64,000 bases of DNA from Candidatus Thorarchaeota archaeon (GTDB taxonomy: Archaea; Asgardarchaeota; Thorarchaeia; Thorarchaeales; Thorarchaeaceae). The notes beneath the pieces are model-generated. The model had not been told where the DNA came from, made no database searches, and worked only from the letters and a program-made list of their open reading frames with translations. Shown here one piece after another: positions 17,880 to 27,400 of this stretch. Location: assembly GCA_021498125.1 (NCBI GenBank), contig JAIZWL010000006.1, positions 62,001-126,000 on the forward strand, written 5' to 3'. A program made the position numbers and the translations under genes. Numbering within the stretch: position 1 is the first letter of the stretch; every line of letters begins with the position of its first letter.

Positions 17880-19184
17880 TCAGTCAGTATGACTAAGAGA
17901 CCTCTCTGTCTTCCATTCTACTTGGTTTCCCAGAGCTCTGAGAACTTCCAGTATTCTGGAGGTTGGGATATTTGTCTTGTTGGAGATCTCTAAGATCGAA
18001 AAGCTGCCATCACAATATTTCCATATTGCATTAATTATATCATAGTCCTTTTTGGGCATCCCAATGATCTCTAGGTACGCGGTAAACCGCTCATCACGCG
18101 ATACCAATTGTGGATATACTCTACTGACTCGCACTATTCCACGTGCAACAAGAATTGCCAATACTTCTGATATCTGGTTCTTATTTAGACCTGTCACATC
18201 ACTCAGGTCACCGACCATGATCTCAGAAGTGATTTTCCCGAGTACACGTAGCACGGTGCTGCGGATCGACTCGTCAAGTCCTGAGAAATGGACACGTGCG
18301 TTCTCAATGATGTCTGCGGTGTCGTGTAGAGGCTTGACAATATCGAGGTCATGGAATGCCACAAAGTTTTCTGATGCCTCGAGGTCTACTCTTTTTGCTG
18401 AGGCAAATGAGAGTCCCTCCAACACATGGATACAGGGCGATATATTCTCAAAATACTCCTCGCCACTTAGTCCGACACGGCCAACAAATGCACAGACACA
18501 TTCAGGTAATTTATAAACAATAAATGTTGTCTTGGGATCAAGGCACGCATGTCCTATTAGCATTGGTTTCTTTGGTTCCCATTTCTGTTCCAAGATCGTC
18601 GGAAGCATATCCAAGACGGCCTCGATTTCATAGACGCGCAAGTTCGAGACCACAATGTACCCATCATATGTGACCGCTGCCCCACGGAAGATTATGTTCC
18701 CCTCTGTCTTCCCAAGGGCTTTTTTCAAGATGCTTGTGGTCTGAGTTGGAAGCAGGAGCGTCTTGTGTCTACGGGTCAGCCCCGGGATTCCGTCGAATCT
18801 CCGAAGTATTCTCTCAATACTGTCGGCAAAGTCGTCAAATTTGTGTAAGGTCGATCTGACTCCATCCATGTCCAGATTGCGTAGAATGTCGTAGTATTGG
18901 CCGATGAACTGTTCGGCTATCTCTTGAAGGATGACGTAATAGATCTCAGCGCTGTCTTCCACAGCAACGAAGGCGATGAAGTATATGTCTCCTTTCTGGA
19001 CCCAGATGAACTTGTTTGATGCAAATGAGATCACGCGCAACTGTTGATCACTGGCCTCTTGAGCGAATGACCCAATGGCAGAGAGAAATGCCGCGACGAT
19101 CTCATCGACCTTCCGCGTTCCATCAAAACTGTAGTGGAAGAGTGGAATGCCGGTGTCCCGCAGCACGAGGATTTCTTTGACCAA
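17880..19184 (-). CDS. Longin/roadblock-like two-domain protein with C-terminal winged-helix region
   Basis: A 434-residue cytosolic protein starting at TTG 19184. The first 140 residues (VLRDTGIPLFHYSFDGTRKVDEI onward) match the alpha/beta domain of the protein at 4137-5042, including the FHYSF motif. A second region (about 165-270, FRGAAVTYDGYIVVSNL to KLPECVCAFVGRVG) looks like another strand-rich longin-like domain absent from the shorter paralogue. The C-terminal 150 residues share the paralogue's winged-helix design (SDVTGLNKNQISEVLAILVARGIVRVSRVYPQLV and a second helical unit). It could be a homologue with a duplicated sensor domain. It is convergent with the surface-protein gene and divergent from the methyltransferase. 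Function unknown; links to GTPase regulation or trafficking-like roles are inferred from fold resemblance only. Confidence 0.78.
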   Translation of the reverse strand: MVKEILVLRDTGIPLFHYSFDGTRKVDEIVAAFLSAIGSFAQEASDQQLRVISFASNKFIWVQKGDIYFIAFVAVEDSAEIYYVILQEIAEQFIGQYYDILRNLDMDGVRSTLHKFDDFADSIERILRRFDGIPGLTRRHKTLLLPTQTTSILKKALGKTEGNIIFRGAAVTYDGYIVVSNLRVYEIEAVLDMLPTILEQKWEPKKPMLIGHACLDPKTTFIVYKLPECVCAFVGRVGLSGEEYFENISPCIHVLEGLSFASAKRVDLEASENFVAFHDLDIVKPLHDTADIIENARVHFSGLDESIRSTVLRVLGKITSEIMVGDLSDVTGLNKNQISEVLAILVARGIVRVSRVYPQLVSRDERFTAYLEIIGMPKKDYDIINAIWKYCDGSFSILEISNKTNIPTSRILEVLRALGNQVEWKTERSLSHTD

Positions 19185-19380
19185 CTGTCACACGACCTTA
19201 CATCACTATCTGAGAACTGCCACGTTGATGGCTCTTATACCTATGCTCACAAGTCTATGTTGATCTATTGTGGGCAAGATAAGAGGGCACTTGGAATGCT
19301 CATTTATTTATCGGCTTCGTACAATGTTCCCGTGTGCTTGATCACAGAGTCGAGTAACTATCTATGACTGGTGGTTCTCC

Positions 19381-20013
19381 TTGCAAAGTATTGAGGTATT
19401 CGAAAAGAATGCACAGGAATATGATGAATGGTTCAAGGCAAATCGTTTCGTCTACGAGTCAGAGATCAAAACAGTGCGGCGCGTTCTTCCAGCAAGTGGC
19501 CGAGGTCTTGAGATTGGTGTTGGTACCGGAAGATTTGCAGAGCCTCTCGGAATTAGGGTTGGTGTTGAACCTGCGCGAGAGATGGCCGAGATTGCGCAGA
19601 GTCGTGGAATTGAAGTCCTTGGGGCAACTGCTGAGCGCCTTCCTTTTCGGGATGCCTCTTTTGATTTTGTTGTGATGGTCGTGACCATTTGTTTTGTACA
19701 AGATCCCCTTCGAGCTATCAGAGAGGCCGCGAGAGTTCTTGTTCCCGGTGGAACGATAATTGTTGGTCTGGTCGATCGAGATAGTTTCTTGGGCCGACAG
19801 TACGAATCGAGGAAGAATCAGAGCAAGTTTTACCAGCCTGCAACGTTTTATTCTGCAAGTGAGGTCTCATCGTGGCTTAGCGAGACAGGGTTTACTCATG
19901 TAGAGAGCTTTCAGACGCTCTTCAAGGATCTCTCAAAAATTACTGCGGTTGAACCGTTCAGATCCGGGCATGGTCAAGGTGGTTTTGTTGTCTTCTCCGC
20001 TCAAATTCCATAA
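19381..20013 (+). CDS. SAM-dependent methyltransferase (type 11)
   Basis: A class I methyltransferase of 210 residues, probably initiated at TTG 19381. The SAM-binding motif I is GLEIGVGTGRFAEPLG, motif II GVEPAREM, and the motif IV/post region is RDASFDFVVMVVTICFV followed by EAARVLVPGGTIIVG. The substrate cannot be told; members of this group act on small molecules, quinones or lipids. Upstream genes are divergent and the next gene starts 95-120 bp later, so it is probably its own transcription unit. Confidence 0.87.
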   Translation: MQSIEVFEKNAQEYDEWFKANRFVYESEIKTVRRVLPASGRGLEIGVGTGRFAEPLGIRVGVEPAREMAEIAQSRGIEVLGATAERLPFRDASFDFVVMVVTICFVQDPLRAIREAARVLVPGGTIIVGLVDRDSFLGRQYESRKNQSKFYQPATFYSASEVSSWLSETGFTHVESFQTLFKDLSKITAVEPFRSGHGQGGFVVFSAQIP

Positions 20014-20135
20014 AATCCTGCATAGATGATTGGATAGTATGGTATGTGTGTTCTTTGATTTTCTTGACATCATAGCAATGCTAATATTGTATAGTATCAA
20101 ATAGGTAGGTGGATACAGGGAATTGTTGGGCCGAG

Positions 20136-21218
20136 ATGACAAAAATGGATGATTCAAGTTGGTGTATGGACTTCGTTGAAATTACACCTGATCTTGTCGG
20201 AGTCGTAGATAGAGAGGGCACTATACTTTTTATCAATCCCTCTTTTGCATCATTGCTTGGTTATTCGTCTACTGACCTGATGCGCAAGAACATTGAAACC
20301 CTTCTTACAGAACCCACCTCATCTTGGGACATTCTCTCGCTAGGGCTTGATGAAACGAATACTTCGAAAAAGGTAGTGTTCTCTCTCAAGAGATCCGATG
20401 GTACAAAGATAGTGACGAGTGGCCACCTGTGTTCTTGGCTGGGCGAAACGGGCGTACGTGGTTTCTTTATTCATCTGATCAGTCCCACTATCGCAGGTGC
20501 GCCTCTCAAGCTTGATAGTTCTCGTTTAGAGGAGCTACTTGGCATCCTAAGTCACGACCTCACCTCAATTCATCAGGAGGTTCTTTCTGCAATCGAACTT
20601 GCGATTGCCCAAGATGTCTTACCCGAATCGATTGCGAATCTGCTTGCTGATGCACTGGAGGAGATCAATCGCGGAGAGCGGATCGTCACAAATATTGTGA
20701 AGCTTGCTCATGTCGGACGAGCGGACTTGGAACTGAGTGAGGTCAATATCTCAACGCTCTTTGAACAGGCCCTAGAAGGGATATGGTCCGAGTTTGGCAA
20801 AGATGCTTTGGAACTGGTTGATTTTCCGAGCCTCTCATATTCGGTCCAAGGTATGGATCAATTGGTCGAAGTTTTTCGAGCTATATTGATGACGGCTATT
20901 GTTCTAAATCGCCCTGAGAAGGCTGTTGTTCGACTTGATGTGAACGAAGAGCCGGAACGATCCCATTTCACAATGATTTTTTCCATTCCCGGGAACGGTA
21001 TCTCGGATATTGAAAAACAGAGATTACTGGCCGAACCAGCAGAGGGGATCAATAGAACAATGGGTCGCCTACTCACTCTTGCGGATTTGATCGTGAAACG
21101 CATCGGTGGGCATTTTCATGTTCACGATCTCGTTAAGGGCGAGCCATCGCGTGGGGTCCAGTTTACTTTGAGACTACCCTATACCATGTCTTTGAAAAAT
21201 CAAGGGGGTGCGGAGTAA
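20136..21218 (+). CDS. PAS-domain histidine-kinase-like protein with degenerate ATPase domain
   Basis: About 360 residues from the ATG at 20136 (a GTG at 20109 is possible). A PAS domain spans the first 110 residues (VVDREGTILFINPSFASLLGY). A dimerisation/phosphoacceptor-like helix with LSHDLTSIHQEV is near residue 140. The C-terminal third has the shape of an HATPase domain, but the N-box asparagine is missing where FRAILMTAIVLNRPEK stands, and the G1 box is only PGNGISD. ATP binding is therefore doubtful. It ends 3 bp before a CheY-type receiver, so the pair is surely cotranscribed. It may be a pseudokinase or phosphatase-type partner of the receiver (inference). Confidence 0.82.
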   Translation: MTKMDDSSWCMDFVEITPDLVGVVDREGTILFINPSFASLLGYSSTDLMRKNIETLLTEPTSSWDILSLGLDETNTSKKVVFSLKRSDGTKIVTSGHLCSWLGETGVRGFFIHLISPTIAGAPLKLDSSRLEELLGILSHDLTSIHQEVLSAIELAIAQDVLPESIANLLADALEEINRGERIVTNIVKLAHVGRADLELSEVNISTLFEQALEGIWSEFGKDALELVDFPSLSYSVQGMDQLVEVFRAILMTAIVLNRPEKAVVRLDVNEEPERSHFTMIFSIPGNGISDIEKQRLLAEPAEGINRTMGRLLTLADLIVKRIGGHFHVHDLVKGEPSRGVQFTLRLPYTMSLKNQGGAE

Positions 21219-21221
21219 CTA

Positions 21222-21587
21222 ATGCCAAAAGTGATGATAGTTGATGATGATGAGTTTTTACATCGTGTGATGACTCGAATTCTCTCTCTGGGGGGATATG
21301 AGGTCATTGCACATGCCTACAATGGCCGAGAGGCCGTGGATATGTACAAGGCAATGAATGACAAGCCTGACGTGGTCATTATGGATCATCGAATGCCCAT
21401 CATGAGTGGGACACAGGCTACTCAAGAGATTCTCCGTTATAATTCCAAAGCGAAAATTTTGTTCGTGAGCGCTGACGAGTCTGCTATGGCAGAGGCTATC
21501 TCCATTGGTGCAGCGGGTTTCCTTATCAAGCCTGTACGAAGTACGAATCTATTTAATACTCTAAAGAAGCTCTTTGGGGGAAGCTAA
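21222..21587 (+). CDS. Single-domain response regulator (CheY-like)
   Basis: A stand-alone receiver domain of 121 residues. The acidic pocket (Asp8-10), the phosphoacceptor Asp55 in VVIMDHRMP, the conserved Ser83 in LFVSADES and Lys103 in LIKP are all present, so phosphorylation is expected. There is no output domain, so it acts by protein-protein contact. It follows the PAS kinase-like gene by 3 bp. The intact three-PAS kinase at 5193 could be an alternative phosphodonor. Confidence 0.93.
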   Translation: MPKVMIVDDDEFLHRVMTRILSLGGYEVIAHAYNGREAVDMYKAMNDKPDVVIMDHRMPIMSGTQATQEILRYNSKAKILFVSADESAMAEAISIGAAGFLIKPVRSTNLFNTLKKLFGGS

Positions 21588-21685
21588 TTCGGCTAAAACT
21601 GAGTTTCAATTGAGAACAAGAAGAGATAATAACCAACAAGGATACACTGCCAGCAAAGGAGTGGCAGAATTTGTCCGGTAAAGAT

Positions 21686-22594
21686 ATGTCTGATGTGTTT
21701 TCTCGGTATGCCCGTATATATGCAAAGTCAAGGGCGAAAGAAGTCGTTCCTCCTGGGGCTTTTACGCGGCAGTTTGTTGACATACCTGATCAGGGTTTCG
21801 ATGTGGGTATTTTCTTCAAGTCTAGGCGTTCAAAGGATCCTCGACAGATATACATCAACAATCCCATTCTGCCGGAGATATCCAAGCATGAGGGTCTTCT
21901 TGAGGTCGAAAATAAGACGTATCTGAGTAGGACCATACTCAAAAATGTAAAGGGCCTCCAATATCTGCGTGTTGTGGTGGGTGCAGGAAAGCTATTGGAT
22001 TCCGGTTCAGAACGCATCAACTTTCTCAAGCGATGCCAGAGGATCATTGATGTTTTGATCAGGAAGGCAAAGAATATCGTTCACCAGGGTGACTTCTCTC
22101 CATTCCGTGTGGACAAAAAGATCAAGACGCTCAATACGTTTTTAGAAAAGGACCTCAAGTTCGATGAGGTCACAATAGAGGCGGCCTCAATCCCATTCAA
22201 CGTGGCAAATCCGGACTATCTACTCCTGACTGGTGACGACATGATCATCATTGACGACGTACCTGCTATTCCACATGTGGTCTATTACATTGTGGGGGGG
22301 ATCGGCTACAGATTCGACAAGACAATTGGAGCTGTTCATGAGGAACGATTGTTCCGCGTCGGTCAGAATATAGAGGCACTCGGGATAGATGAGGCATACT
22401 CGGAAACGATGATCTCACGTGTGACGGCCGACTTTCAGAATAATGTACACTCATTGATCTTTGCAGATCTGTGGAAAAAGAGCACTGCCCAGCCTCTTGG
22501 TGTTGGGTTCAGTGATCTCCTCATCAAGATCGGTCCCGAGAGCGATATCTGGTCCGGTGTCTTTGAGGTCTATGTTCGTCCTCCTAAAACATGA
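21686..22594 (+). CDS. Uncharacterised protein (302 aa)
   Basis: A cytosolic protein of about 302 residues from the ATG at 21686 (TTG 21671 is an alternative). It is a mix of helices and strands with several charged stretches, no cysteine clusters and no membrane segment. Features that may be conserved are PRQIYINNPILPE, a YLLLTGDDMIIIDDVPAIPHVVYYI stretch and a C-terminal strand region SDIWSGVFEVYVRPP. The family was not recognised. It starts about 100 bp after the CheY-like gene on the same strand and could belong to that unit. The 3' end overlaps the convergent membrane-protein gene by 11 bp. Confidence 0.75.
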   Translation: MSDVFSRYARIYAKSRAKEVVPPGAFTRQFVDIPDQGFDVGIFFKSRRSKDPRQIYINNPILPEISKHEGLLEVENKTYLSRTILKNVKGLQYLRVVVGAGKLLDSGSERINFLKRCQRIIDVLIRKAKNIVHQGDFSPFRVDKKIKTLNTFLEKDLKFDEVTIEAASIPFNVANPDYLLLTGDDMIIIDDVPAIPHVVYYIVGGIGYRFDKTIGAVHEERLFRVGQNIEALGIDEAYSETMISRVTADFQNNVHSLIFADLWKKSTAQPLGVGFSDLLIKIGPESDIWSGVFEVYVRPPKT

Positions 22595-24146
22595 TTCCAT
22601 CAAATGAATCTATGGCCAGGGTCACAGCCCGGAATGCATAGATACGGAATGTGTACGTGACAGGAACGAACTGTGAAACATCGACGAGCCCGGTCAGGTC
22701 GGAGAGCGCGTCGTCGCCCAGAGCGATGAGACCCTGAAGTGACTCGATCGTGACCCGTTGGACGCCACAACCTCCTGCTAGTGCCATATCGCTGCCGATT
22801 CCTTCAATTGACCTGTAGCCGGTACTATTGACTGACGGATCAACCGTTCCTAGTCGGAGGCTCCATTTGTCATCTGCAAGCGATCCCATAGTTCTTGCGT
22901 AACTGAAGACGAGATATTCTCCAACATCTCCAAGCATGGCATTTGAGAACTTTGTGCGTGATGCGTCAACTTCGATTCGTGAAACGTTATTGATAAGATT
23001 TGGAGTCATCCCACACGCAAGCATGAGAGTTCCGTCCCCGTCAAGATAATCGTCAAAGGCAATAGTATCGATTACGACCCCTGTATCAAATCCACTCTCT
23101 TGAGCGTTTGAGAGCAGAGATGTGAGTCCCTGCTGGATCGCAGTGTGATCCGTGCTGTCCACCGTGGCACGTATCAATGCTGCGAAGTTCATTATGTTGA
23201 GAGTTCGGGTGTTGGTCATCAGCGTATTCCATTCGGTCGAGGACAGACGCAGATCAAACATTATTGTGATCTTAGAAATTCCCGTGCTGATATTGTCTAC
23301 GACATTTCTAATCCTATCGATATCCGCTGACATCGTGTTGTAGATGCTTGCAAAGAGTGCGTTAGACCCCAGCGCAATTGAGCTTGCAACATTTTCTCGA
23401 TCTGGACTGATCGTGATACTGACCTGAGTATTATGGCCGCTCATGTTTGATAGCCAGTCTGTCAGAGACTCCCATGATTGAGGTAGGTAGTCGAAGAGGT
23501 GGAGATTGGCTTCCACACCAGCCGATTCTAACATCTGGATTGTCTTGTTCGTGGGTGTATTATTTGACAAGAGTGGAATGTCAATGCCTATGTGTGCTGG
23601 TGCTGTGGCGTCAACAGAGGCGATTGGGGACTGCCCCATCACATACACTGCGGCTGGGAACCCTGCGCCCAGAACGTTCAGAATGATTATCCATGCTATG
23701 CCTTTACGTCCCGCATCTCTCCAGCTGGTCTTGGCTCGAATTGTTCCTACTAATGGTATGATGATGACGGCAGCTATATCCAGAATTGCAAGGGCAATGA
23801 ATCCCCTGACGAGGATCGATACGAGGCCGAAGACAAGCCCTGTTATCAGTAGAATAAAGATCGCCCCAAGGCCAACATGTGTCAGGTAGTATCCTCTCAG
23901 TATCGAAAACAGTATGACGATCAATGGAAGGATGTACAAGAGCAACGGTAACGAGTCGAGGAGTGGCATGCCTCCAGAGGTCATTCTACCGATCAGTGTG
24001 AGCACTGTATAGAAGATGAGCAGTGTATTTACAACAAGCATGAGCAAGACATATCGCACAAGTATCTTGGTCATCCCTTCTCTCTCGGTCACGGACTCTC
24101 GCAAAAGTGTAAGACGATTGTTCAATCTCTCTCTAAGGTTTGACAA
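22584..24146 (-). CDS. Membrane protein with five N-terminal TM helices and large external domain
   Basis: A 520-residue protein. After a basic N-terminal helix (LRERLNNRLTLLRESV) come five transmembrane helices between residues 28 and 175. The C-terminal 340 residues are soluble and probably outside the cell: asparagine- and serine-rich with many N-x-S/T sites (NMSG, NNTPTNKT, NVSR) and repeated strand-helix blocks that may form a barrel (FDLRLSSTEW, DTGVVIDTIAFDDYL). No enzyme motif was recognised. A cell-surface or membrane-remodelling role is possible; no function is claimed. It is convergent with the gene ending at 22594 and divergent from the FAD reductase. Confidence 0.78.
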   Translation of the reverse strand: MSNLRERLNNRLTLLRESVTEREGMTKILVRYVLLMLVVNTLLIFYTVLTLIGRMTSGGMPLLDSLPLLLYILPLIVILFSILRGYYLTHVGLGAIFILLITGLVFGLVSILVRGFIALAILDIAAVIIIPLVGTIRAKTSWRDAGRKGIAWIIILNVLGAGFPAAVYVMGQSPIASVDATAPAHIGIDIPLLSNNTPTNKTIQMLESAGVEANLHLFDYLPQSWESLTDWLSNMSGHNTQVSITISPDRENVASSIALGSNALFASIYNTMSADIDRIRNVVDNISTGISKITIMFDLRLSSTEWNTLMTNTRTLNIMNFAALIRATVDSTDHTAIQQGLTSLLSNAQESGFDTGVVIDTIAFDDYLDGDGTLMLACGMTPNLINNVSRIEVDASRTKFSNAMLGDVGEYLVFSYARTMGSLADDKWSLRLGTVDPSVNSTGYRSIEGIGSDMALAGGCGVQRVTIESLQGLIALGDDALSDLTGLVDVSQFVPVTYTFRIYAFRAVTLAIDSFDGIMF

Positions 24147-24263
24147 TTGGGTGATGGCCTCCGTCTTATTTTACAGGAGGTCGCTTTTAATCCTCTCGAC
24201 AGGTCTATGCACTAAATCACTACTCTGAAATAGAGGACTGGACTGTTGTTCCTCGATTGGACG

Positions 24264-25457
24264 ATGTATGATGTAATTGTTGTTGGTGCTGGGCCTGCTG
24301 GGGCTACGGCTGCATATTATCTCGCACGACTCGGGCATTCTGTGGCACTTGTAGACAAAGCGATCTTCCCCCGGGACAAACCATGCGGTGGAGGCATAAA
24401 TCCCAAACTGGCCTCTGATTTTCCTCATTTGAGACCGAGGCTTGGTGACTTTATTGAGGTTTCCAGTCATTCGGCTGTCCTGCATTCGCCTAACCGTCTC
24501 ATCGCTATGCGTAGCGACACTGACCTCGATATGGTCCTGAGAACAAAATTCGACGCTGCTCTCTATGAGACCGCTGTGGAGCAGGGGGCCACCCCGATCG
24601 TGGGCGAGCGCGTGCGGAGTGTCATATTCGGTAAGCAGTCCGTCAAAGTGACCCTTGCAGGAGGGACGGGTATAGAGGGTGCCGCGATCATTGGGGCAGA
24701 TGGTGTTGGGAGCATCATTGCTCGTGAGGCGGGTCTCCATAAGCGATGGCCCTCGACGGCAATAACTGCCTGCTGGGTCGCGGAGGTTCCCATGTCTGAG
24801 TCGGACATCATTACGGCATACACCGAGGACCGCGAGACCCATTTCTTCGCCAATTTTGGAGGTCTTCCCGGCTATGCTTGGATCTTTCCAAAGCGGACCA
24901 CGGTGAATGTAGGTCTTGGTATTGTGGGAACGCACGCAGCCGGGCTCCCCGAACGATTTCGTGGCTTCGTGAAGTTTCTCGTCAAGACCGATCGCTTGCC
25001 CCGGAATCCTGATCTCGCCTCTGCTCGTGGTGCTCTTGTACCGACAGGTGGACCCATCGCGCAGACGTATGCTCATAGAACTCTTCTCGTCGGCGATTCG
25101 GCTGGTATGGTCAATCCGATCACTGGTGGAGGAATACACTATGCTATGGTCGCGGCCAAATATGCTGCGTTCGTTCTCTCTAGGGGGTTGGAACTGGGCG
25201 ACCTTACTGATTCTGCGCTCGCAGTCTATCAACGGCTTTGGATGCAGGATTTTGGAAATGACTTCTCTTCTCTCTTGAAAGTGCAGAAGGTAGTGACCAG
25301 TGATTTTATCGACGTGTTGCTGGAGATCGGCAATCGTGATGAAAGACTTCAACATATGGTCTCTCAGGCCATGGCGGGGCATGAGCAGTCCGAGATCAGT
25401 GTGTCGCGTCTTCTCTTAAGGGCCATACATGTGATTCTGCGAGAGGCTCTTACGTAG
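24264..25457 (+). CDS. Geranylgeranyl reductase family FAD-dependent oxidoreductase
   Basis: This family saturates the double bonds of isoprenoid chains of archaeal ether lipids, or of related isoprenoids. The 397-residue product begins with the FAD dinucleotide-binding motif VGAGPAGATAAYYLARLG and DKAIFPRDKPCGGGINP, where PCGGG is typical of the family. A second FAD block is LLVGDSAGMVNPITGGGI. The start is the ATG at 24264; a TTG at 24246 would add six residues. Weak membrane association is expected. It is divergent from the membrane protein ending at 24146 and followed by a gap of about 200 bp. The exact substrate is inferred from the family. Confidence 0.9.
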   Translation: MYDVIVVGAGPAGATAAYYLARLGHSVALVDKAIFPRDKPCGGGINPKLASDFPHLRPRLGDFIEVSSHSAVLHSPNRLIAMRSDTDLDMVLRTKFDAALYETAVEQGATPIVGERVRSVIFGKQSVKVTLAGGTGIEGAAIIGADGVGSIIAREAGLHKRWPSTAITACWVAEVPMSESDIITAYTEDRETHFFANFGGLPGYAWIFPKRTTVNVGLGIVGTHAAGLPERFRGFVKFLVKTDRLPRNPDLASARGALVPTGGPIAQTYAHRTLLVGDSAGMVNPITGGGIHYAMVAAKYAAFVLSRGLELGDLTDSALAVYQRLWMQDFGNDFSSLLKVQKVVTSDFIDVLLEIGNRDERLQHMVSQAMAGHEQSEISVSRLLLRAIHVILREALT

Positions 25458-25662
25458 TCGTGTATCTATCTCTGCGGGGTTATGACATATGGTCTTACTA
25501 GAGTGATAGTTGTCTTATTGTCATTCTCCTCTCGATTTTGGTACGAAGAGAGCACAATCGTAGAAAAATATGCTCAAGAACGGTCATACGCAAAGAATAA
25601 ATGTATGCAAGCAGAAAGGGATTGTATTCCGTAAAAATAACTTAAGAGGAGAGAATAACAAA

Positions 25663-27339
25663 TTGGATAGGCCGTGGTACAATTTCTACGTTCCCGGCAC
25701 GCCTCAGGATATCGAACTTGATGATGCTCCACTATGGGAGCAACTGGATCGTTCGGTTAAGGAGTTCCCTGATAACATTGCCATGCATTTTAGAGGACTC
25801 GAAATAACCTATCGCGAGCTTGGAGAACTTGTTGACAAAGCAGCATACGCATTTACAAAGTTGGGTGTTAAGAAGGGTGACACAGTAGCTCTTATGCTCC
25901 CTAATGTACCTCAATTTGTCATAGCGTATTATGGTGCTATGAAGTGTGGAGCAGTCATTGCTCCAATTAATCCCCTTAGCATGCCTAAGGAACTCAGAAT
26001 CTACCTTCAGGATACTGGTGCAAAGACACTTGTCGTCCTTAACCTCTTCTATGGTATCGTTGAAGCAATCCGTGATGAGACCAATCTTGAGAATGTCATT
26101 GTCGCAGCAGCTTGGGATATGCTCAGTAAGGTCATGCAAGTCCTTGCAAAGAAGGTCGTCTATAGAAAAGCTCTGAAGAAAGTACCTCCGATGCGCGAGG
26201 GTGATATCACTTGGCAAGAGTTCATGGCCGATGCACTGCCCGAACCGCCGACAGTCACAGTTGATCCTCATGAAGATCTCGTTGTCTATCAATTCACAGG
26301 TGGTACGACTGGTATCCCCAAGGCTGCAATGCTCACACATAATAATCTCAAGGCTAATTGTGCGCAGTGCGGCGCGTGGATGGAATGGATGGCCGATCGT
26401 GGTAAGGAAATCTTTGTTGCGGCATTACCGTTGCAGCATATCTTTGGACAGACCGTGACCATGAACCTGAGCATTCTATGGGGGTCAAAGCTACTCATGG
26501 TGGTGGATCCCCGTGACATCAAGGGTCTGCTCAAGTTGATTCACAAGGAGAAACCGACATTCTTCCCGATCGTCGCAACCTTGGCGATCTCTATCTATTC
26601 GCATCCTGAAGTGTCCAAGTACGATCTGACCTCCCTAAAGATGGCCATTGCAGGAGCAATGGCACTACCTGTGGAAGTCACTCGCAGGTGGGAGGCCGTG
26701 ACCAACTCGATCATTATTGAGGGGTATGGTCTCTCTGAGGCAAGTCCTGTGACTCATGCCAATCCGCTGGACAAGGACCTTCGAAAGGTTGGTGCTATTG
26801 GACTTCCAATGCCCAGTACTGATTGTCGTATCGTGGATCTTGATGACCACTCAAAGATACTTCCACCCGGTGAGGTCGGAGAGCTTGCGGTCAAGGGGCC
26901 ACAGGTGATGAAGGGCTATCACAATCGTCCTGATGAAACCGCTGACGTGCTCACGCCTGATGGTTGGCTCTTCACTGGTGACATTGCTAAGATGGATGAA
27001 GAAGGTTGGACGTACATTGTTGATCGTAAGAAAGACCTGATCAACGCGAGCGGCTACAAGGTCTGGCCACGAGATGTAGAAGAGGTACTCTTCGAGCATC
27101 CGAAGGTTCGGGAAGCGGCAGTCATTGGAGTCCCTCACGAGACCCGTGGTGAGACCGTGAAGGCCTATATTGTTCTTGAGCCTGGTGAGACCGCCACTCT
27201 TGAGGAGATCCGTGCCTTCTGTAAGGAACGCATGTCTGCTTACAAGGTTCCAACCGATGTCGAGTTCGTCGATGAGCTTCCAAAGTCCGCAGTTGGCAAA
27301 ATCCTTCGAAGAGAACTTCGTGACCGAGAGCAAGACTAG
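25663..27339 (+). CDS. AMP-forming acyl-CoA synthetase (long-chain fatty acid-CoA ligase family)
   Basis: Activates a carboxylic acid to acyl-AMP and then acyl-CoA. The best start is TTG 25663, preceded by GAGGAGA, giving about 558 residues; the open frame continues back to 25570. Motifs: P-loop VYQFTGGTTGIPKAAML, YGLSEASPV, the hinge/ATP-binding TGDIAKMDEEGW and VDRKKDLINASGYKVWP, and the C-terminal lysine in SAVGKILRRELRD. The acid chain length cannot be set by eye. It is cytosolic or membrane-peripheral. A hairpin terminator follows directly, so the gene is monocistronic. Fatty-acid turnover would also fit the enoyl-CoA hydratase homologue near 62 kb. Confidence 0.92.
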   Translation: MDRPWYNFYVPGTPQDIELDDAPLWEQLDRSVKEFPDNIAMHFRGLEITYRELGELVDKAAYAFTKLGVKKGDTVALMLPNVPQFVIAYYGAMKCGAVIAPINPLSMPKELRIYLQDTGAKTLVVLNLFYGIVEAIRDETNLENVIVAAAWDMLSKVMQVLAKKVVYRKALKKVPPMREGDITWQEFMADALPEPPTVTVDPHEDLVVYQFTGGTTGIPKAAMLTHNNLKANCAQCGAWMEWMADRGKEIFVAALPLQHIFGQTVTMNLSILWGSKLLMVVDPRDIKGLLKLIHKEKPTFFPIVATLAISIYSHPEVSKYDLTSLKMAIAGAMALPVEVTRRWEAVTNSIIIEGYGLSEASPVTHANPLDKDLRKVGAIGLPMPSTDCRIVDLDDHSKILPPGEVGELAVKGPQVMKGYHNRPDETADVLTPDGWLFTGDIAKMDEEGWTYIVDRKKDLINASGYKVWPRDVEEVLFEHPKVREAAVIGVPHETRGETVKAYIVLEPGETATLEEIRAFCKERMSAYKVPTDVEFVDELPKSAVGKILRRELRDREQD

Positions 27340-27348
27340 TGACATGAT

Positions 27349-27386
27349 GCTGCCGGTCAATATCGGCAGCACTTCTCTTTATTTTT
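27349..27386 (+). terminator. Terminator after acyl-CoA synthetase
   Basis: A 7-bp stem GCTGCCG/CGGCAGC (27349-27370, 8-nt loop) is followed by a T-rich tract to 27386, immediately after the stop codon. Confidence 0.78.
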
Positions 27387-27400
27387 AGTATCTTTTTCAT

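Noticed and set aside
24171-25382. Minus-strand open frame of 403 codons opposite the FAD reductase
   Set aside because: It mirrors the reductase gene exactly, has Arg/His/Ser-rich composition without domains, and the plus-strand frame has all family motifs.
25732-26340. Minus-strand open frame of 202 codons opposite the acyl-CoA synthetase
   Set aside because: Lies fully inside the synthetase gene, Cys/Leu-rich without structure, no motif.
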